Positions 52,537 to 60,408 of a DNA stretch of 64,000 nucleotides are shown piece after piece. This DNA is from Bradyrhizobium nanningense. Lineage in GTDB: Bacteria > Pseudomonadota > Alphaproteobacteria > Rhizobiales > Xanthobacteraceae. The translations under genes were made by a program, and so were the position numbers. The stretch is taken from contig NZ_LBJC01000079.1 of assembly GCF_004114535.1 (NCBI RefSeq), positions 62,001 through 126,000 of the forward strand, in the 5' to 3' direction. Each line of letters begins with the position of its first letter. Positions within the stretch are counted from its first letter, which is position 1. A model generated the notes under the pieces. The model made no database searches. It was not told the origin of the DNA and worked only from the letters and a program-made list of their open reading frames with translations.

Positions 52537-53631
52537 TCAATCTTTCGGCATTGGTCCGACGTAGGATGAACTCGGCCGGATCAGCCGTCCGGTGCGCTGC
52601 TGCTCGCGCGCATGCGCGGTCCAGCCTGCGCTGCGCGCCACCGCGAAGATCGGTGTGAAGGCCTGGCGTGGAATAGCGAGCGCGTCGAGCAGGATCGCGG
52701 TGAAGAACTCCACATTGGTCTCCAGCGGCCGCTCCGGATTCTTCTTGCGCAGTGCGCTGCGGATATAGGCCTCGACCTCGCCGGCGAAGGGCAGGTCGGC
52801 GCCGTTCGACGCCAGTGCCTCGACCGCGGTCTTGAGCACGTCTGCGCGTGGATCGCGCACGCGATAGACGCGGTGGCCGAAACCCATCATACGTTCGCCA
52901 CGCGCGAGCGCAGCGTCGACCCATGGCTGGATGCGCTCGCGCGAGCCGATCGCGTCCAACATTTCCAGCACCGGCTCCGGCGCGCCGCCATGCAGCGGAC
53001 CCGTGAGCGCGCAATAGCCTGCGGTCACCGCGGCGAACAGATCGGCTTGTGTCGAGGCCACCACCCGCGCGGTGAAGGTCGAGGCATTCATGCCGTGGTC
53101 GCTGGCGGTGACGAGATAGGCGTCGAGCGCGGTGACTTCGCGCGCGGCGGGCGCGCGTCCGTGCAACATGCGCAGCGTGTCTGCGGCGTGACTCAGCGTT
53201 GGATCGGGCGCGACCGGCTCGAGCCCCTTGGCGCGGCGCACCAGCGCGCCCGCAATCACCGGAAACGCGCCGACGATCGTGGCTTCATGCTCGAGGCCGT
53301 GTTCGGCGCGAAGTCCGGCGACGGCCGCACGAAACCCGTCGATGACCCCCATGCCGCGTGTCGCCGGCAAGAGGTCCGGCAGGCGCGCGAAGGCGCGCTC
53401 GCGCCCCGCGCCCAGGCTCGCCCGCACGTTGGCTTCGCTCAAGGTCGTCTTGCTGGCGCCGTTCCAGAGCCGGGCGGTGACGCCCTCGAAGCTCGACTGG
53501 CTCGCCAGCCGGCCGACATGTTCCCCGGCAATGATCAGCTCGCCGCGCTCGCCATCGACATGGCTCAGCACGGTCTCGGCCGCGGGAACGCCGTCTAGCC
53601 CGATCTGGCTCTTGGTGAGGTGGATGTTCAT
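52537..53631 (-). CDS. citrate synthase-family protein
   Basis: A 364-residue citrate-synthase homologue, shorter than TCA-cycle GltA. Two catalytic histidines are present (SDHGMNASTFTARVV and GPLHGGAPEPVL), with GFGHRVYRVRDPRADVL; the usual catalytic Asp region reads NVEFFTAILLDAL, so Glu stands where many family members have Asp. The C-terminal ARSAGWTAHAREQQRTGRLI is typical. It is divergent from the HTH-fused homologue at 53710. It may be a 2-methylcitrate synthase or have a different acyl-CoA/oxo-acid pair; the sequence does not decide. Confidence 0.86.
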   Translation of the reverse strand: MNIHLTKSQIGLDGVPAAETVLSHVDGERGELIIAGEHVGRLASQSSFEGVTARLWNGASKTTLSEANVRASLGAGRERAFARLPDLLPATRGMGVIDGFRAAVAGLRAEHGLEHEATIVGAFPVIAGALVRRAKGLEPVAPDPTLSHAADTLRMLHGRAPAAREVTALDAYLVTASDHGMNASTFTARVVASTQADLFAAVTAGYCALTGPLHGGAPEPVLEMLDAIGSRERIQPWVDAALARGERMMGFGHRVYRVRDPRADVLKTAVEALASNGADLPFAGEVEAYIRSALRKKNPERPLETNVEFFTAILLDALAIPRQAFTPIFAVARSAGWTAHAREQQRTGRLIRPSSSYVGPMPKD

Positions 53632-53681
53632 GGCCCAAATCTCCTGTTCAGGGAGAACATAAGGTCGGGCCTCTCGACGCG

Positions 53682-53704
53682 TTGATCAATCTTGATTATA
53701 TCAA
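53682..53704. promoter_or_regulatory. palindromic operator candidates between the two citrate-synthase genes
   Basis: TTGATCAA (53682-53689) and TTGATTATATCAA (53692-53704) are perfect palindromes side by side, ending 5 bases before the ATG at 53710. The A/T-rich 78-bp gap between the divergent genes must contain both promoters. A natural binder is the helix-turn-helix of the neighbouring fusion protein, which is inference. Confidence 0.55.
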
Positions 53705-53709
53705 TCAAT

Positions 53710-54921
53710 ATGAAAAGTTCTGATGGGCTCTATTTGTCTGCCCGAGAGGCCGCGGCCGAGCTCGCGATCTCGCCGGCCACGCTCTACGCCTATGTCAGCC
53801 GCGGCCTGATCCGCTCCGAGCCGACGCCGGACTCGCGGAAGAACCGCTACCGGGCCGAGGACGTCCGGGCGCTGAAAGAGCGCCGGGTGCCGTCGCCGGA
53901 GCCGCGGGGCTTGCGCAGCTTCGACGCCGACCTGCCGGTCATGGACACGGAGATCTCGACCATCACGGAAGAGGGCGCGATCTATCGCGGCGTCAATTGC
54001 GTCGATCTTTCCGAGAACGACACGCTGGAGCACACGGCGACGCTGCTCTGGGATGTCTCCGACGTCGATCCTTTCGGCCCCGATAACCAGCCTGAGTTCT
54101 CCGAGGAGATGCGCGCGATCGCGCAAGTCGCACGCCGGGCGGCGCCGATCGACCGCGCCATCGCCGTGCTCGCGCTCGCCGCCAGCGCCGATCCCCGCGC
54201 CTTCACCCGGGCGCCCGACGGCCGCGCCATGGTCGGTGGCCGCATCGTCCGTCTGCTGGTTGCGACCATGCTCAATGCCGAGCCGTCGCCCTCACCGTTG
54301 CATCAACAGATCGCGGCGGCCTGGGCCGCGGACAACCAGCACGCACCCGACCTGATCCGCCGCGCGCTGGTGCTGCTCGCCGATCACGAATTGAACGCCT
54401 CGACTTTCACCGCGCGCTGCGCGGCCTCGACCGGTCTCAACCTGTACGACGCCGTCATCGCCGGCCTTGCCGCACTGAAGGGCCCGAAGCATGGCGGCGC
54501 CGGCGTGCTGGCCTCGCAGCTCGTGAAGACATTGATCGACCGTGACGTCGCCCCTGTTGTGCGCGAGCGCGTCGCGCTCGGCGAGCGCTTTGCCGGCTTC
54601 GGCCACGGCGTCTACAAGCGCGGCGATCCCCGCGCGCAATCCCTGCTCAACGCGCTCTCGCGCGCCGGCGCGCCGCGGAAATTCACCCGCGAAGTGCCCG
54701 AGCGCATCGCGGAAGCCACCGGCGAATTCGTCAACATCGATTATGCCCTCGCCGTCCTCGTGCACGCGCTGCGCCTGCCTGCGGGCAGCGAGCTCGCCTT
54801 GTTCGCGATGGCCCGCAGCGTCGGCTGGATCGCCCATGCCAGCGAGCAATTGCAGTTCGGGAAGTTGATCCGGCCAAGGGCCAGGTATGTGGGGCCGGCG
54901 CCGGGAAGGCGGGCCGGTTAG
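53710..54921 (+). CDS. helix-turn-helix / citrate synthase fusion protein
   Basis: A 403-residue protein. Residues about 8-55 form a MerR/excisionase-like helix-turn-helix (YLSAREAAAELAISPATLYA, YVSRGLIRSEPTPDSRKNRY), and the rest is a citrate-synthase domain with catalytic His in ADHELNASTFTARC and GPKHGGAG and Asp in NIDYALAVLV. GFGHGVYKRGDPRAQ replaces the usual GHRVY Arg by Gly. ATG at 53710 is chosen over an upstream TTG at 53692. It could be an enzyme that also binds its own promoter, or a metabolite-sensing regulator. Divergent from the partner at 52537. Confidence 0.88.
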   Translation: MKSSDGLYLSAREAAAELAISPATLYAYVSRGLIRSEPTPDSRKNRYRAEDVRALKERRVPSPEPRGLRSFDADLPVMDTEISTITEEGAIYRGVNCVDLSENDTLEHTATLLWDVSDVDPFGPDNQPEFSEEMRAIAQVARRAAPIDRAIAVLALAASADPRAFTRAPDGRAMVGGRIVRLLVATMLNAEPSPSPLHQQIAAAWAADNQHAPDLIRRALVLLADHELNASTFTARCAASTGLNLYDAVIAGLAALKGPKHGGAGVLASQLVKTLIDRDVAPVVRERVALGERFAGFGHGVYKRGDPRAQSLLNALSRAGAPRKFTREVPERIAEATGEFVNIDYALAVLVHALRLPAGSELALFAMARSVGWIAHASEQLQFGKLIRPRARYVGPAPGRRAG

Positions 54922-54949
54922 GATCTCTGCTAGGCCGTGTTATTCCGCT

Positions 54950-55075
54950 GTCGTCCCTGCGAACGCGGGACCCATAACCCCAGGGAGCAGTTTGGCGACG
55001 ACTGGTTGTTCGGTACTCCCGCCGGTCGCAATTGGTAGATCACGCGGTATGGGTCCCTGCGTTCGCAGGGACGAC
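54950..55075. repeat. compound palindromic intergenic element, family B
   Basis: Left arm GTCGTCCCTGCGAACGCGGG with ACCCATAACCCCAGGGAGCA, GTTTGGCGACGACTGG, and right arm CACGCGGTATGGGTCCCTGC with GTTCGCAGGGACGAC. It closely resembles the element at 45531-45672 and lies between converging genes. Confidence 0.88.
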
Positions 55076-55095
55076 GCCTTTGGTGTGGCGGCAGC

Positions 55096-55827
55096 CTAAC
55101 CCCGTGGCTTGGTCGTTGCGATGAAGCCGTTCTGCCGCCGGCGATAGATCCACACCGTCACCCCCAGCACGATCGCGACCCCAACCACCGTCAAGATCCA
55201 GATGTGCTTGCCGACATGGCCGTGATGATGCAGCCCGGCATATTCGTGCAAGGCCGACACCGCCAGCACGCCCGGCAGCACATGGGCGGGGGCCCAGACC
55301 AGGATCGCCGGGATGTTCACCGCGTAGAATTTTGCGGGCGCCATTCCCAGCGCGCCCGCTGTCACCGGCACGAAGGCGCGGATCGGCGGCACGAAGCGGG
55401 CGAAGAACACGGCCCAGGTGCCGAAGCGGTGGAAGAAGCTCTCGCTCTCGGCGACCACGCGCGGATAATTGGTCAGCGGCCAGGTGTTGAGGATCTCGCG
55501 TTGCTGCCGGTGTCCGATCCAATAAGCCGAGCCGTCGCCCAGCAAGGCACCCGCGGCGGCGGCGAGCAGCACCCACGGCAGCATCAGCTCGCCGCCCGGA
55601 ATCAGCGCGCTGAGCGCCAGGATGATGGTCGAGCCGGGAATCACCGATCCCACCACCGGGACGGCCTCAAGCAGCGCTGCCAGGAACAGGGTCAGATAGG
55701 CCAGCCACGGATGGGCCGAAACGAAGGATATGAGGGGATCGAGAAAGGACGTCACATCGTCTCTGGCGGGCTGGAGCACGGGGGCTTTGGACCCTACATA
55801 AGTAACTGCATACGGCCAAAGTGCCAT
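55096..55827 (-). CDS. DedA-family membrane protein
   Basis: About 243 residues with five to six membrane helices. The DedA signature is visible: LLEAVPVVGSVIPGSTIILA, AAAGALLGDGSAYWIGHR, ESFFHRFGTWAVFFARFVPP and IRAFVPVTAGALGM. These proteins act in inner-membrane lipid handling, including undecaprenyl phosphate recycling and envelope stress. ATG at 55827 gives a 24-residue polar leader; a GTG at about 55755 (VTSFLDPLISF) may be the real start. Confidence 0.9.
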   Translation of the reverse strand: MALWPYAVTYVGSKAPVLQPARDDVTSFLDPLISFVSAHPWLAYLTLFLAALLEAVPVVGSVIPGSTIILALSALIPGGELMLPWVLLAAAAGALLGDGSAYWIGHRQQREILNTWPLTNYPRVVAESESFFHRFGTWAVFFARFVPPIRAFVPVTAGALGMAPAKFYAVNIPAILVWAPAHVLPGVLAVSALHEYAGLHHHGHVGKHIWILTVVGVAIVLGVTVWIYRRRQNGFIATTKPRG

Positions 55828-56048
55828 TCGCACGGAACGGGCGTGATCCGCCCGAATTTGGGCGTGATTCGCAAGGCAGCCCTCCAAAAACTGCGTTCCT
55901 TGCCTATCTAAATGAAAAGACAACGGAACTTTGATCGGAGGGCGGGCTTCTGCCAGCCACTTGTCTCTGATAGGTTGAGTTTCAGCACCCAGCCGCAGCC
56001 AACGTGCGAATAACCGGTTTCGGGACCGCCCGGGACCTCGGAGGATTG

Positions 56049-57047
56049 ATGACGACCGCCGCCCTGTCCAAAGTTGAGGAAGTTTCCGGTCTGCCCGACA
56101 TGAAGGTGTCGGTGCGCCAGGTGTTCGGGATCGACAGCGATCTCGAAGTCCCCGCCTATTCCGAAGTCGATCCTCACGTGCCCGAAGTCGATTCCGACTA
56201 CCGCTTCGACCGCGCCACCACGCTCGCCATTCTCGCCGGCTTCGCCCGCAATCGCCGCGTGATGGTGACCGGCTATCACGGCACCGGCAAATCCACCCAT
56301 ATCGAGCAGGTCGCGGCACGCCTGAACTGGCCCTGCGTACGCGTCAACCTCGACAGCCACATCAGCCGTATCGACCTCGTCGGCAAGGACTCCATCGTGG
56401 TCCGTGACGGCAAGCAGGTCACCGAATTCCGCGACGGCATCCTGCCCTGGGCTCTGCAGCACAACGTCGCGCTGGTGTTCGACGAATACGACGCCGGCCG
56501 CCCGGACGTGATGTTCGTGATCCAGCGCGTGCTCGAAGTCTCCGGACGCCTGACGCTCTTGGACCAGAACAAGGTGATCAAGCCGCATCCGGCGTTCCGC
56601 CTGTTCGCCACGGCGAATACGGTCGGCCTCGGCGACACATCGGGCCTCTATCACGGCACCCAGCAGATCAACCAGGGCCAGATGGACCGCTGGTCGATCG
56701 TCACCACGCTGAACTATCTCAGCCATGACGAGGAAGTGGAGATCGTGCTGGCCAAGGCCAAGCACTATCGCACCAGCGAAGGCCGCGACATCGTCAACAA
56801 GATGGTGCGCCTTGCCGATCTCACCCGCAACGCCTTCGCCAACGGCGACCTGTCGACGGTGATGAGCCCGCGCACGGTGATCACCTGGGCGGAAAACGCC
56901 GACATCTTCGGCGATATCGGCTTCGCCTTCCGCGTCACCTTCCTCAACAAGTGCGACGAGCTCGAGCGTCCCCTGGTCGCCGAGTTCTACCAGCGCTGCT
57001 TCAACGCGGAGCTGCCGGAATCGGCGGTCAACGTGGCGCTCAGCTGA
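56049..57047 (+). CDS. cobS: aerobic cobaltochelatase subunit CobS
   Basis: A 332-residue AAA+ ATPase of the aerobic B12 pathway. With CobT and CobN it inserts cobalt into hydrogenobyrinic acid a,c-diamide. Walker A is GYHGTGKST at residues 75-83, Walker B VFDEYDAGRPD, and the N-terminal MKVSVRQVFGIDSDLEVPAY is typical. The ATG at 56049 is set by GGAGG at about 56040-56044; an upstream GTG-type frame from 56004 is not supported. cobT follows after a repeat element. Confidence 0.96.
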   Translation: MTTAALSKVEEVSGLPDMKVSVRQVFGIDSDLEVPAYSEVDPHVPEVDSDYRFDRATTLAILAGFARNRRVMVTGYHGTGKSTHIEQVAARLNWPCVRVNLDSHISRIDLVGKDSIVVRDGKQVTEFRDGILPWALQHNVALVFDEYDAGRPDVMFVIQRVLEVSGRLTLLDQNKVIKPHPAFRLFATANTVGLGDTSGLYHGTQQINQGQMDRWSIVTTLNYLSHDEEVEIVLAKAKHYRTSEGRDIVNKMVRLADLTRNAFANGDLSTVMSPRTVITWAENADIFGDIGFAFRVTFLNKCDELERPLVAEFYQRCFNAELPESAVNVALS

Positions 57048-57054
57048 GGTGTGG

Positions 57055-57222
57055 GATGTCGTCCCGGACAAGCGCAGCTCTTGGCAACGCGAAGCGTTGT
57101 CGAGAGCGAAGCGCAGATCCGGGACCCATAACCACAGGCCGTGGTTTTGCGAAGATCGGGCCATCAGTGTGCTCACTAACTGCTCCCTGTGGCTATGGGT
57201 CCCCGCGTTCGCGGGGACGACG
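57055..57222. repeat. compound palindromic intergenic element, family B with alternative left arm
   Basis: Left arm GTCGTCCCGGACAAGCGCAG, a 40-base insertion, CAGATCCGGGACCCATAACC with ACAGGCCGTGG, then ACTGCTCCCTGTGGCTATGG and right arm GTCCCCGCGTTCGCGGGGAC with GAC. It lies entirely between cobS and cobT and ends 11 bases before the cobT start codon. Confidence 0.88.
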
Positions 57223-57233
57223 GTGAGATCGAG

Positions 57234-59138
57234 ATGAGCACCACCTCCAACTCCAAATTCCGCAGCAACAAGGAAGCGCCGACCGAGCCGTTCAAGCGCT
57301 CGGTCGCCTCCTGCCTGAAGGCGATCGCCAAGACGCCGGAGCTTGACGTCTCCTTCGCGGCCGAGCGGCCGGGCCTCGCGCCCGGCAAAGCCCGCTTGCC
57401 CGAGCCCGCGCGAAAAATGACCAAGCGCGATGCGGCGATCGTGCGCGGCCACGCCGATTCCATCGCGCTCAAGCTCGCCTGTCATGATGCCAAGCTGCAT
57501 CGCAAGCTGATGCCGGGCAATCCGCAGGCGCGCGGGGTGTTCGAGGCGGTGGAGCAGGCGCGGGTCGAGGCGATCGGCGCGCGCCGCATGGCGGGCGTTG
57601 CGAAGAACCTCACCGCGATGCTCGACGACCATTTCCATCGCGGCAAGTTCGACGAGATCACCGACCGCGCCGATGCGCCGCTGGCGGACGCGCTGGCGAT
57701 GCTGGTGCGCGAGCGCCTGACCGGCATGGCGCCGCCGACGGCTGCGAAGAAGATGGTCGACCTCTGGCGTCCGATTCTCGAAGACAAGATCGGCAAGCGG
57801 CTCGACCGCCTCGATGGCCTGGTCGAGGACCAGACCCGGTTCGGCGATGCCGTGCACGACCTCTTGACCGCGCTCGAGCTCGGCGACGAGCGCAACGCCG
57901 ACAGCGAGGACGATGACGATAACGACGAGAACCAGGACGGCGACAACGACCAGTCCGGCGCCGAGGGGTCGCCCGATTCCGACGCCGCGCAGGAGATGAG
58001 CGCCGACCAGGCGCAGGCGTCGAGCGAAGAGATGAGCGAGAGCGCGATGGAAAGCGCGCAGGCCTCGACCTCCGACACCTTCGACGACGGCGAGCTCGGC
58101 GACGACGAGACGCCGGGCGAGGCGACCCGTCCGAACCAGCATGGCAAGAACGAGCCGCGCGGACCGGAATATCACGCCTTCGCGCCGAAATTCGACGAGA
58201 TCATCGCCGCCGAGGATCTCTGCGACCATGACGAGCTGGAACGCCTGCGCGCCTATCTCGACAAGCAGCTCGCGCATCTGCAGGGCATCGTCGCCCGCCT
58301 CGCGAACCGCCTGCAGCGCCGCCTGATGGCGCAGCAGAACCGCGCCTGGGAGTTCGATCTCGAAGAGGGCATCCTGGACCCTGCGCGCCTGTCGCGCGTC
58401 GTCACCGATCCCTATCACCCGCTGTCCTTCATGCACGAGAAGGAGGCGACGTTCCGCGACACCGTGGTGACGCTGCTGCTCGACAATTCCGGCTCGATGC
58501 GCGGCCGGCCCATCACGGTCGCCGCGACCTGCGCCGACATCCTGGCGCGCACGCTGGAGCGGTGCGGCGTCAAGGTCGAGATCCTCGGCTTCACCACGCG
58601 CGCCTGGAAGGGCGGGCAATCGCGCGAGGCGTGGCTTGCCGCCGGCAAGCCGGCCAATCCGGGCCGCCTCAACGATCTCCGCCACATCATCTACAAGTCG
58701 GCGGATGCCCCCTGGCGTCGTGCGCGAAAGAATCTCGGCCTGATGATGCGTGAGGGGCTGCTGAAGGAGAACATCGACGGCGAGGCGCTGGACTGGGCGC
58801 ACAAGCGTCTGCTCGGCCGGCCCGAGCAGCGCAAGATCCTGATGATGATCTCGGACGGCGCGCCGGTCGACGATTCCACGCTGTCGGTCAATCCCGGCAA
58901 TTATCTCGAGCGGCACCTGCGCCACATCATCGAGGAGATCGAGACCCGCTCGCCGGTCGAGCTGATCGCGATCGGCATCGGCCATGACGTGACGCGCTAT
59001 TACCGCCGCGCGGTGACGATCGTGGACGCCGAAGAGCTCGGCGGCGCCATCACCGAGAAGCTCGCCGAGCTGTTCAGCGAGACCAACACGGCGCCCACGC
59101 AAGCACCCGCTCGCCCGCGACGCAAATTGCATTCGTGA
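57234..59138 (+). CDS. cobT: aerobic cobaltochelatase subunit CobT
   Basis: A 634-residue partner of CobS. An N-terminal helical part (about residues 1-215) is followed by a very acidic linker (about 220-300, with runs such as DSEDDDDNDENQDGDND), then a middle domain and a C-terminal von Willebrand A domain with MIDAS D417-N-S419-G-S421 (LLLDNSGSMRGRPI). The ATG at 57234 gives MSTTSNSKFRSNKEA; the frame stays open through the repeat upstream but is not coding there. The stop overlaps the GTG of the next gene. Confidence 0.96.
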   Translation: MSTTSNSKFRSNKEAPTEPFKRSVASCLKAIAKTPELDVSFAAERPGLAPGKARLPEPARKMTKRDAAIVRGHADSIALKLACHDAKLHRKLMPGNPQARGVFEAVEQARVEAIGARRMAGVAKNLTAMLDDHFHRGKFDEITDRADAPLADALAMLVRERLTGMAPPTAAKKMVDLWRPILEDKIGKRLDRLDGLVEDQTRFGDAVHDLLTALELGDERNADSEDDDDNDENQDGDNDQSGAEGSPDSDAAQEMSADQAQASSEEMSESAMESAQASTSDTFDDGELGDDETPGEATRPNQHGKNEPRGPEYHAFAPKFDEIIAAEDLCDHDELERLRAYLDKQLAHLQGIVARLANRLQRRLMAQQNRAWEFDLEEGILDPARLSRVVTDPYHPLSFMHEKEATFRDTVVTLLLDNSGSMRGRPITVAATCADILARTLERCGVKVEILGFTTRAWKGGQSREAWLAAGKPANPGRLNDLRHIIYKSADAPWRRARKNLGLMMREGLLKENIDGEALDWAHKRLLGRPEQRKILMMISDGAPVDDSTLSVNPGNYLERHLRHIIEEIETRSPVELIAIGIGHDVTRYYRRAVTIVDAEELGGAITEKLAELFSETNTAPTQAPARPRRKLHS

Positions 59139-60217
59139 GCACGCATCAATCCCGCCGCAGCATTCTCGGCTTTGCAGCAGCGGGATTCTCCACTTTCGCA
59201 GCCTCCCGCATCGCGCTGGCGCAAGCCGCGAGCGAGCCGCCGCCGCGCGCGCTTCAAGTCGAGCGTGCCGTCACAGGGCCCGTCAGCATCGAGGTCAATG
59301 CGCGCGCCATTCCCCATTTCGAGCCGCGTGACCGTGCGCGCACGCGCTTCGGCTCGCTCGACTATCGCAGCGGCCTGGTGCTGACCTCGCCCTATCGTGG
59401 CTTCGGCGGATTGTCCGCCATCCGGGTGGACGCCAAGGGCGAGCGCTTCCTCGCGGTCTCCGACCAGGGCGGCTGGTTCACCGGGACCATCCGCTACGCC
59501 AATGGCAAGATGGTTGGACTCGACGACGTCGAGGCCGCGCCGCTGCTCGGCGCCGAGGGCCGGCCGATCACGGAAAAGCGGCTGTGGTGGGATTCGGAAT
59601 CGATCGCGCGCGACGGCAATATCGTCTATGTCGGGCTCGAACGCGTCAACCAGATCCTGCGCTATGATTTTTCCAAGGGCGGCACACGCGCCCGCGGCGA
59701 GGTGGTGCCGGTGCCGGCGGGCGTGCGCAGACTGCCCTCCAACAAGGGGCTGGAGGCGTTGGTCGTCGTGCCCAGGGACATGCAGAAGGCCCAGCCGCTC
59801 GCGGGCACCCTGATCGCCTTTTCCGAGCGCGGGCTCGACGCGGACGGCAATCTCACAGCCTTCCTGATCGGCGGCCCCACGCCCGGCCAGTTCAGCGTGC
59901 GCCGCACCGAGAAATACGACATCAGCGACGCCGTGCTGCTGCCGTCCGGCGAGCTTCTGATCCTCGAGCGCAAATTCTCCTGGTTCACCGGCGTCAACAT
60001 CCGCATCCGGTCGATTCCGCTGAAGTCGATCGCGCCGGGCGTGCTGGTCGACGGCCCCGCGCTGTTCGTCGCCGATCTCGGCCACGAGATCGACAACATG
60101 GAAGGCATCGACGCCCACGTCACGCCCGAGGGCGAGACCGTCCTGACGCTGATCTCCGACGACAATTTCTCGATGCTGCAGCGGACCCTGCTGCTGCAAT
60201 TCACGCTGGCGGAATAG
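59135..60217 (+). CDS. exported esterase-like / phytase-like beta-propeller protein
   Basis: A 360-residue protein starting at GTG that overlaps the cobT stop (GTGA). The N-terminus has a Tat-type signal (HQSRRSILGFAAAGFSTFAA, cleavage after ALA). The mature part matches the esterase-like phytase domain family (PF13449-type): RSGLVLTSPYRGFGGLSAIR, FLAVSDQGGWFTG, SNKGLEALVVVP, LPSGELLILERKFSWFTGVN and IDNMEGIDAHVTPEGE. Ligand and reaction are unknown. Coupling with cobT is unexplained by function. Confidence 0.87.
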   Translation: MSTHQSRRSILGFAAAGFSTFAASRIALAQAASEPPPRALQVERAVTGPVSIEVNARAIPHFEPRDRARTRFGSLDYRSGLVLTSPYRGFGGLSAIRVDAKGERFLAVSDQGGWFTGTIRYANGKMVGLDDVEAAPLLGAEGRPITEKRLWWDSESIARDGNIVYVGLERVNQILRYDFSKGGTRARGEVVPVPAGVRRLPSNKGLEALVVVPRDMQKAQPLAGTLIAFSERGLDADGNLTAFLIGGPTPGQFSVRRTEKYDISDAVLLPSGELLILERKFSWFTGVNIRIRSIPLKSIAPGVLVDGPALFVADLGHEIDNMEGIDAHVTPEGETVLTLISDDNFSMLQRTLLLQFTLAE

Positions 60218-60220
60218 CCA

Positions 60221-60268
60221 CCGCCGTCGTCCCGGATCTGCGCTGACGCTTGTCCGGGACGACAGCGG
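60221..60268. repeat. single palindromic hairpin element
   Basis: CCGCCGTCGTCCCGGAT pairs imperfectly with GTCCGGGACGACAGCGG around an inner CTGCGCTGACGCTT. It looks like one arm of the family B elements (GTCGTCCCGGA type) without its core, right after the phytase-like gene, so it may act as a terminator. Confidence 0.75.
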
Positions 60269-60408
60269 AATGCGTGGCGTCATCTCGCGACCAAATGATT
60301 GCCGAAATGCACGCTGAGGCGACCCGCCATTCCCCCGTGCGCCTAGCAATCCGCCGTCCCCTCACTACACTCCCCCCATTGCCTTCTCATTCCCCGGAAC
60401 TCCCCCGC

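Noticed and set aside
55908..59132. 1074-codon open frame on the minus strand opposite cobS and cobT
   Set aside because: Long antisense frames arise from strong GC bias at third codon positions. The plus strand holds complete CobS and CobT motifs, and the antisense product is low-complexity with no recognisable domain.
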